Origin: Caryophanales bacterium
GTDB lineage: Bacteria; Bacillota; Bacilli; Bacillales; Bacillaceae_J
DNA length: 64,000 nt
Direction: 5' to 3'
Assembly (NCBI GenBank): GCA_012840465.1
Contig: DULJ01000061.1
Span: forward strand, 94,331-158,330
The position numbers and the translations under genes are program-made. This document shows positions 59,950-64,000 of the stretch, one piece after another (within the stretch, counting starts at the first letter, position 1; the number at the start of each line of letters is the position of its first letter). Under the pieces are notes generated by a model. The model was not told where the DNA came from and did no database searches. It was given only the letters and a program-made list of their open reading frames with translations.

Positions 59950-60729
59950 TTATTCCCCCTTGTAGACTGGCTTTCTTTTTTCTTTAAAGGCGATTAGCCC
60001 TTCTGTACGATCTTTCGTTGGGATAGTAATTTCATAAGCCATTTGTTCAATTTGAAGGCCTGTTTGCAGATCAACCTCAATTCCTCTGTTGATTGCTAGT
60101 TTTGCCTGATTTACCGCGATGGGGCCATTTTCTGCAATTCGCTCTGCCATTACCTTCGCTTTATTTAAGAGTTCCTCGGCTGGAACTACATGTTCAAGAA
60201 TTCCTAATTCCTTGGCTTCATGAGCATCCACTCTTTGGGCGGTATATATTAATTCCTTGGCTTTCCCAATCCCGATTTGGCGTGAAAGCCGTTGTGTGCC
60301 GCCTGCACCTGGAATAATCGCTAGGGAAGTTTCAGTTAGTCCTACCTTTGCTGTATCTGCTGCAACACGAATATCACAAGAGAGCGCAAGCTCAAGGCCA
60401 CCACCAAATGCTGCGCCATTGATTGCCGCAATAACAGGCATTGGCAACTGCTCCACATCATTTACTACTTGTCGAATTAAAGAAACAGTCTGTTTAACTT
60501 CAACCTGTGTCATGGTAGACCGCTCTTTAAGATCCGCACCGGCACAAAATACTTTTTCACCTGCACCAGTCAAAATAACCGTCCAGATATTTTGATCATA
60601 TTTAATTTCAGCAAGAATTTCCTGCAGATCATGAAGCATTTGCTTGGAAAAGGCATTAGCTGCTTCAGGTCTATTTAAGGTTATTATTGCTATATTATTT
60701 TGAACTTCTAACAAAATTGTTTTAGTCAA
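59950..60729 (-). CDS. yngF: Enoyl-CoA hydratase / methylglutaconyl-CoA hydratase (YngF-like)
   Basis: The 259-residue crotonase-family protein has TLNRPEAANAFS, the CAGADLKE oxyanion-hole segment, GAAFGGGLELALSCD and the catalytic Glu region ETSLAIIPGAGGTQRL. In this operon it should hydrate 3-methylglutaconyl-CoA to HMG-CoA. TTG 60729 follows AAAGGGGATTCAGCC and gives the usual length. A start at 60777 would overlap the HMG-CoA lyase gene. Confidence 0.92.
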   Translation of the reverse strand: MTKTILLEVQNNIAIITLNRPEAANAFSKQMLHDLQEILAEIKYDQNIWTVILTGAGEKVFCAGADLKERSTMTQVEVKQTVSLIRQVVNDVEQLPMPVIAAINGAAFGGGLELALSCDIRVAADTAKVGLTETSLAIIPGAGGTQRLSRQIGIGKAKELIYTAQRVDAHEAKELGILEHVVPAEELLNKAKVMAERIAENGPIAVNQAKLAINRGIEVDLQTGLQIEQMAYEITIPTKDRTEGLIAFKEKRKPVYKGE

Positions 60730-60767
60730 GGCTGAATCCCCTTTCTCCCACTGGATCCTTTTTTTAT

Positions 60768-61676
60768 CTAGTGGCAATTTTGGCTTCTTTCTATTTGCAT
60801 TGTATGACTTGGCAACAGTTTTCCTAGTTTTTTTTCAATAAAAAGAGCTGCATTAATTAGTTGATCGCGATTTATTCCAGTTTCAACCCCCATATTTTCA
60901 AGCATATAATGAAGGTCATCTGTTGCGAGATTTCCGGAAGCTCCTGGGGCGTATGGACATCCTCCAAGACCACCCAATGAACTGTCAAATTTAGTGATTC
61001 CAAGATTCAGTGCAACTAGAGTATTTGCGAGCGCTGTTCCTCTGGTATCGTGAAAATGCATTGCAATTTTTTCTTGTGGAAAGTGTTTTAGTATTTCTGT
61101 TAAGGCTTTTTCCACTTGTCTTGGATTTGCAACGCCAATCGTATCTCCAAGGGAGAGTTCTTGAATACCAAGTGCAAATAATTGTTCAGATACGGATAGA
61201 ACAGCATCTGTAGAAACTTCGCCTTCATAAGGGCATCCAAAAACGGTAGATACGTAGCCCCGTACTGTCTTTCCCGCTACAATCGCTTCCTGAATAACCG
61301 GCTTCAGGACCGGGAAGGTTGCCACTATTGATTTATTTATATTCTTTAAGTTGTGTGACTCTGAGGCAGACATAAAGACAGCAACCTCATCAACATTAGC
61401 TTCAAGTGCTCCTTGTAGCCCTCTTTCATTTGGAACGAGGGCCGCATAGGTTATGTCATTCTCCCTATGAATCGATTTTGCAACTTGAATCGCATCTGCT
61501 AATTGAGGAATCCATTTTGGATTTACAAACGAAGTTATTTCTATATATTTTAAGCCTGATTCAGAAAGCATATTAATCCACTCTATTTTGTCTTCTGTTG
61601 GAATAAAATGCTTTTCATTTTGCAGACCATCTCTTGGGCCCACTTCTTTTATAGTTACAGAGCTTGGAAGGTTCAT
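60768..61676 (-). CDS. yngG: Hydroxymethylglutaryl-CoA lyase (YngG-like)
   Basis: The 302-residue protein has the DRE-TIM signature VGPRDGLQNE, the metal-binding HFHDTRGTALANTL and the catalytic loop SLGGLGGCPYAPGASGN with its essential Cys. It splits HMG-CoA into acetyl-CoA and acetoacetate. ATG 61676 follows GAAAGGATGGTTACA; the long upstream extension to 61742 runs into the biotin carrier gene. It lies between the carrier and hydratase genes of the operon. Confidence 0.94.
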   Translation of the reverse strand: MNLPSSVTIKEVGPRDGLQNEKHFIPTEDKIEWINMLSESGLKYIEITSFVNPKWIPQLADAIQVAKSIHRENDITYAALVPNERGLQGALEANVDEVAVFMSASESHNLKNINKSIVATFPVLKPVIQEAIVAGKTVRGYVSTVFGCPYEGEVSTDAVLSVSEQLFALGIQELSLGDTIGVANPRQVEKALTEILKHFPQEKIAMHFHDTRGTALANTLVALNLGITKFDSSLGGLGGCPYAPGASGNLATDDLHYMLENMGVETGINRDQLINAALFIEKKLGKLLPSHTMQIERSQNCH

Positions 61677-61692
61677 TGTAACCATCCTTTCA

Positions 61693-61905
61693 TTATTCGA
61701 CGACAAGTAAGTCTTCTTCTTCGTTGACAAAATCGCCTTCATTGATTTTTACTTCTGTCACTGTGCCGCTCACTTCTGCGGCAATAGGGATTTCCATTTT
61801 CATAGACTCTAGGATCACCACATCTTGACCCTCTGTAACAGTATCACCTACACTCACTAATACTTTCCATACATTACCTGCCATATTTGATTGAATAATT
61901 GCCAT
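61693..61905 (-). CDS. yngHB: Biotin carboxyl carrier protein, small (YngHB-like)
   Basis: The 70-residue protein is a single biotinyl domain with the biotinylation motif ESMKMEIP (Lys is the acceptor) and the typical beta-hammerhead repeats. It carries carboxybiotin between the biotin carboxylase encoded just upstream and the carboxyltransferase. GGGGGAATTACA precedes the ATG. Length equals that of stand-alone YngHB-type carriers. Confidence 0.95.
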   Translation of the reverse strand: MAIIQSNMAGNVWKVLVSVGDTVTEGQDVVILESMKMEIPIAAEVSGTVTEVKINEGDFVNEEEDLLVVE

Positions 61906-61948
61906 TGTAATTCCCCCTGTTTTTTCTATTAGTGTTTTAGTTTTATGA

Positions 61949-63301
61949 TTATTTTGTGACTTTCTGCTGTATATATTTTTCTACAAATTGAGTTGTAGTC
62001 GCCCCGCTATGAAAAACTTGATGTGTGATAACTTGCTGCAACATTGGAATATTTGTCTTAATACCTTCTATCTTGTAATTTTCCAACGCTTCCGTTAATA
62101 AGTGGATCGCTTCCTCACGTGAGGCAGCCGATATGACTAATTTAGCAATCATTGGATCATAGAACGGTGTAACCGTTGACGATTCGTGGACCGCTAACTC
62201 ATGGCGTACGCCATCACCGACTGGGAGTTCCAACTTTGTGATAGTTCCTGGCGATGGGAAAAATGTTTTTGGGTCTTCTGCATAGACACGAACTTCTATA
62301 GCATGCCCATTACGCTTTATTTCTGATTGTGAATAACGCAGCTTTTCACCTGAGGCAATTCGAAGCTGCTCTTCAACTAAGTCAAGCCCAGTAATTTCTT
62401 CCGTCACAGGATGCTCGACTTGCAATCTTGTATTCATTTCTAAAAAGTAAAAATTCTTTTCTTCATCGACTAAAAATTCAATGGTTCCAGCATTCAAGTA
62501 ACCAATGGCCTGGGCTGCTTTTACCGCGGTTTCTCCCATTTTTTTGCGTGTCACATCATCTAAAAATGGCGATGGTGCTTCCTCCACTACCTTTTGATGG
62601 CGGCGTTGAACCGAACAATCACGTTCCCATAAATACAGGCAATTGCCAAACTGATCAGCTAAAAGCTGGATTTCGATATGGCGCGGATTTTCGATATATT
62701 TTTCAATATACATCTCACCATTCCCGAAAAACATTTGTGCCCGTTTTTGATTTCCTTCATAGGCTTTCGTCAATTCTTCACTATTATGAACAATTTGCAT
62801 GCCGATGCCACCGCCGCCGGCACTCGCTTTTAGCATAAGCGGGTACCCCATTTTTTCAGCAACCAGAACCGCTTCTGAAACATCTGCCAACGCCTCTTCA
62901 GTGCCGGGAACGACAGGAACACCAGCCTTAATCATCGAAATTCTGGAGGCCACCTTGCTACCCATCTTTTCAATGACTTCTGCTGTTGGTCCAATGAACG
63001 TAATACCTGCATCAAGACATTTTCTAGCAAACTCAGCATTTTCACTTAAAAGCCCGTAGCCAGGATGTATAGCTTGAGCGCCAGAATATTTCGCTACCTC
63101 GATAATTTTCTCCATTTGTAAATAGCTTTCATGAACTCGTGGTTTCCCGATGCAATAGCTTTCATCAGCCATTTTTACATGTGGTGCGCACTTGTCCGCT
63201 TCAGAAAATATAGCAACAGTTTGAATTCCTACCTTTTTACATGTACGAATAACGCGTGCCGCAATCTCTCCGCGATTTGCAATTAGAATTTTCGTAAACA
63301 T
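61949..63301 (-). CDS. yngH: Biotin carboxylase subunit (YngH-like)
   Basis: The 450-residue ATP-grasp enzyme has KILIANRGEIAARVIR, the glycine-rich ATP loop KASAGGGGIGM, RDCSVQRRHQKVVEEAP, and the catalytic EMNTRLQVEHPVTE. It carboxylates the biotin of the small carrier using bicarbonate and ATP. AGGGGGAATTACG precedes the ATG. It is an AccC paralogue belonging to the leucine-degradation operon and not to the fatty-acid acc genes. Confidence 0.94.
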   Translation of the reverse strand: MFTKILIANRGEIAARVIRTCKKVGIQTVAIFSEADKCAPHVKMADESYCIGKPRVHESYLQMEKIIEVAKYSGAQAIHPGYGLLSENAEFARKCLDAGITFIGPTAEVIEKMGSKVASRISMIKAGVPVVPGTEEALADVSEAVLVAEKMGYPLMLKASAGGGGIGMQIVHNSEELTKAYEGNQKRAQMFFGNGEMYIEKYIENPRHIEIQLLADQFGNCLYLWERDCSVQRRHQKVVEEAPSPFLDDVTRKKMGETAVKAAQAIGYLNAGTIEFLVDEEKNFYFLEMNTRLQVEHPVTEEITGLDLVEEQLRIASGEKLRYSQSEIKRNGHAIEVRVYAEDPKTFFPSPGTITKLELPVGDGVRHELAVHESSTVTPFYDPMIAKLVISAASREEAIHLLTEALENYKIEGIKTNIPMLQQVITHQVFHSGATTTQFVEKYIQQKVTK

Positions 63302-63346
63302 CGTAATTCCCCCTATCTCTGTGTAGCCAATGGGATAGAAGACAAA

Positions 63347-63375
63347 ACCTTTAAGGTATGTCTACCTTTAAAGGT
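63347..63375 (-). terminator. Hairpin between acyl-CoA synthetase and biotin carboxylase genes
   Basis: ACCTTTAAGGTA and TACCTTTAAAGGT pair with one bulge, followed on the minus strand by TTTTG. It is weak and may attenuate or process the operon transcript and not fully stop it. Confidence 0.4.
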
Positions 63376-63405
63376 CGTCCTCTATTTTACTTATATTCTT
63401 TGAAA

Positions 63406-64000
63406 TTACTGCTTAGCCGCAGTTCTTTTTTCAGTCAATTCTTTAATTTGCGCAACGGTTGACGGATCTTCAAGACCTGTAATATCACCTGATACCGTTC
63501 CCGCAATGATAATTTCCTTTAGTAAGCGGCGCATGATTTTTCCGCTCACAGTTTTTGGTAGTGTATCTGTAAAAATAACTGTCTTAGGTAGAGCAATTTT
63601 TCCTATTTGCTGAACAACGCGATTGTTAATTTTTTCTCTAAGCTCGTCTGTTCCTAGAGAACTATCATTCAAGCGGGCAAATACTAAAGGTACTTCGCCT
63701 TTAATTTCATCAGGAATCCCAATGACGGCCGCTTCAACAACGCCTTCACATTCCATTACAGCGCTTTCAATTTCCATTGTACTTAAGCGGTGTCCGGCAA
63801 CATTAAAGGCATCGTCAGATCGACCAACAACCCAGACATAACCCTCCTCATCTATTAAAGCTAAATCACTAGCAAAATAGCTGTCCTCTACTTGACTAAA
63901 ATAGGAAGCGTAGTAGCGCTCCGGCTCTTTCCAAAGTGTCCGGCAAAGCATTGGGAATGGCTTTCTGATGACAAGGTTGCCAAGTATACCTGGTTTAACA
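63406..64000 (-). CDS. Acetyl-/acyl-CoA synthetase (AMP-binding), C-terminal part
   Basis: The minus-strand frame is open to the window edge, so only the last 198 residues are seen. They have the adenylate-forming C-terminal signature: a YVWVVGRSDDAFNVAGHRLS hinge region, EVPLVFARL, and LPKTVSGKIMRRLLK with the catalytic Lys. The C-terminal RSDD/GHRLS form is of the acetate/propionate/acetoacetate-CoA ligase type. By position it corresponds to yngI of the B. subtilis operon, and would activate an organic acid for the pathway. Confidence 0.9.
   Translation of the reverse strand, partial: VKPGILGNLVIRKPFPMLCRTLWKEPERYYASYFSQVEDSYFASDLALIDEEGYVWVVGRSDDAFNVAGHRLSTMEIESAVMECEGVVEAAVIGIPDEIKGEVPLVFARLNDSSLGTDELREKINNRVVQQIGKIALPKTVIFTDTLPKTVSGKIMRRLLKEIIIAGTVSGDITGLEDPSTVAQIKELTEKRTAAKQ

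Overview
The window looks like chromosomal DNA of a low-GC, spore-forming-type Bacillaceae (Bacillus, Neobacillus or a close relative). The evidence is strong AGGAGG-type ribosome sites, frequent GTG and TTG starts, a squalene-hopene-type cyclase, a CIRCE box, a TPP riboswitch, a TusA/rhodanese/TSUP sulfur operon like B. subtilis yrk, DUF1292 and UPF0158 proteins, and a yngE-I-type leucine catabolic operon. No rRNA, tRNA or CRISPR array was seen.

Region 1 (1-17.4 kb) is mostly ordinary chromosome. It holds a partial unknown gene, ybaK, and a three-gene signalling unit (hybrid histidine kinase, CheR-type methyltransferase, receiver-PAS kinase). A DUF2515 gene with an overlapping small membrane protein is divergent from the terpenoid cyclase sqhC. 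Then come htpG with an HrcA-type CIRCE operator, a TPP-riboswitch thiM-thiW operon, a DoxX-like protein, and a LysR regulator divergent from a D-glutamate cyclase-like gene.

Region 2 (17.4-24 kb) is a sulfide/persulfide operon: TusA, sulfide:quinone oxidoreductase-like flavoprotein, DUF1641 protein, TSUP exporter, TusA-rhodanese fusion and rhodanese-metallo-beta-lactamase (persulfide dioxygenase-like). It is followed directly by an NreB/NreC-like two-component system. The kinase has a C-X2-C-X11-C motif with the spacing of the NreB oxygen-sensing cluster but lacks the fourth Cys. A GGGG/CCCC inverted repeat lies inside the operon promoter.

Region 3 (24-47 kb) is accessory and decayed. It contains three copies of a structured, non-coding interspersed repeat, a Phd-Uma2 fusion gene behind three palindromic TAGCTA hexamers, MepB, and remains of at least one Tn3-family transposon (resolvase tail, split tnpA, two tandem terminal inverted repeats). 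It also has two cargo-like unknown genes, a TOTE-type primase-helicase, many gene fragments (polysaccharide deacetylase, DUF6155, TolB-like, glcD), two head-to-head GntR/ABC modules with different operators, a GNAT toxin-antitoxin-like pair, and several small unknown genes.

Region 4 (47-56.5 kb) starts with a XerS-type recombinase that has a dif-like inverted repeat just upstream. A candidate aromatic-ring catabolic cluster follows: SDR dehydrogenase, LysR regulator, extradiol VOC dioxygenase, Rieske dioxygenase beta and alpha subunits, NCS2-family permease, and a CysJ-like reductase without a flavodoxin domain.

Region 5 (56.9-64 kb) is a minus-strand leucine/branched-chain acyl-CoA degradation operon in the order acyl-CoA synthetase (partial), biotin carboxylase, biotin carrier, HMG-CoA lyase, enoyl-CoA hydratase, carboxyltransferase, and 3-oxoacid CoA-transferase A and B. 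The last two would activate the acetoacetate released by HMG-CoA lyase.

Functions are inferred from motifs and remembered family features; no database search was possible.
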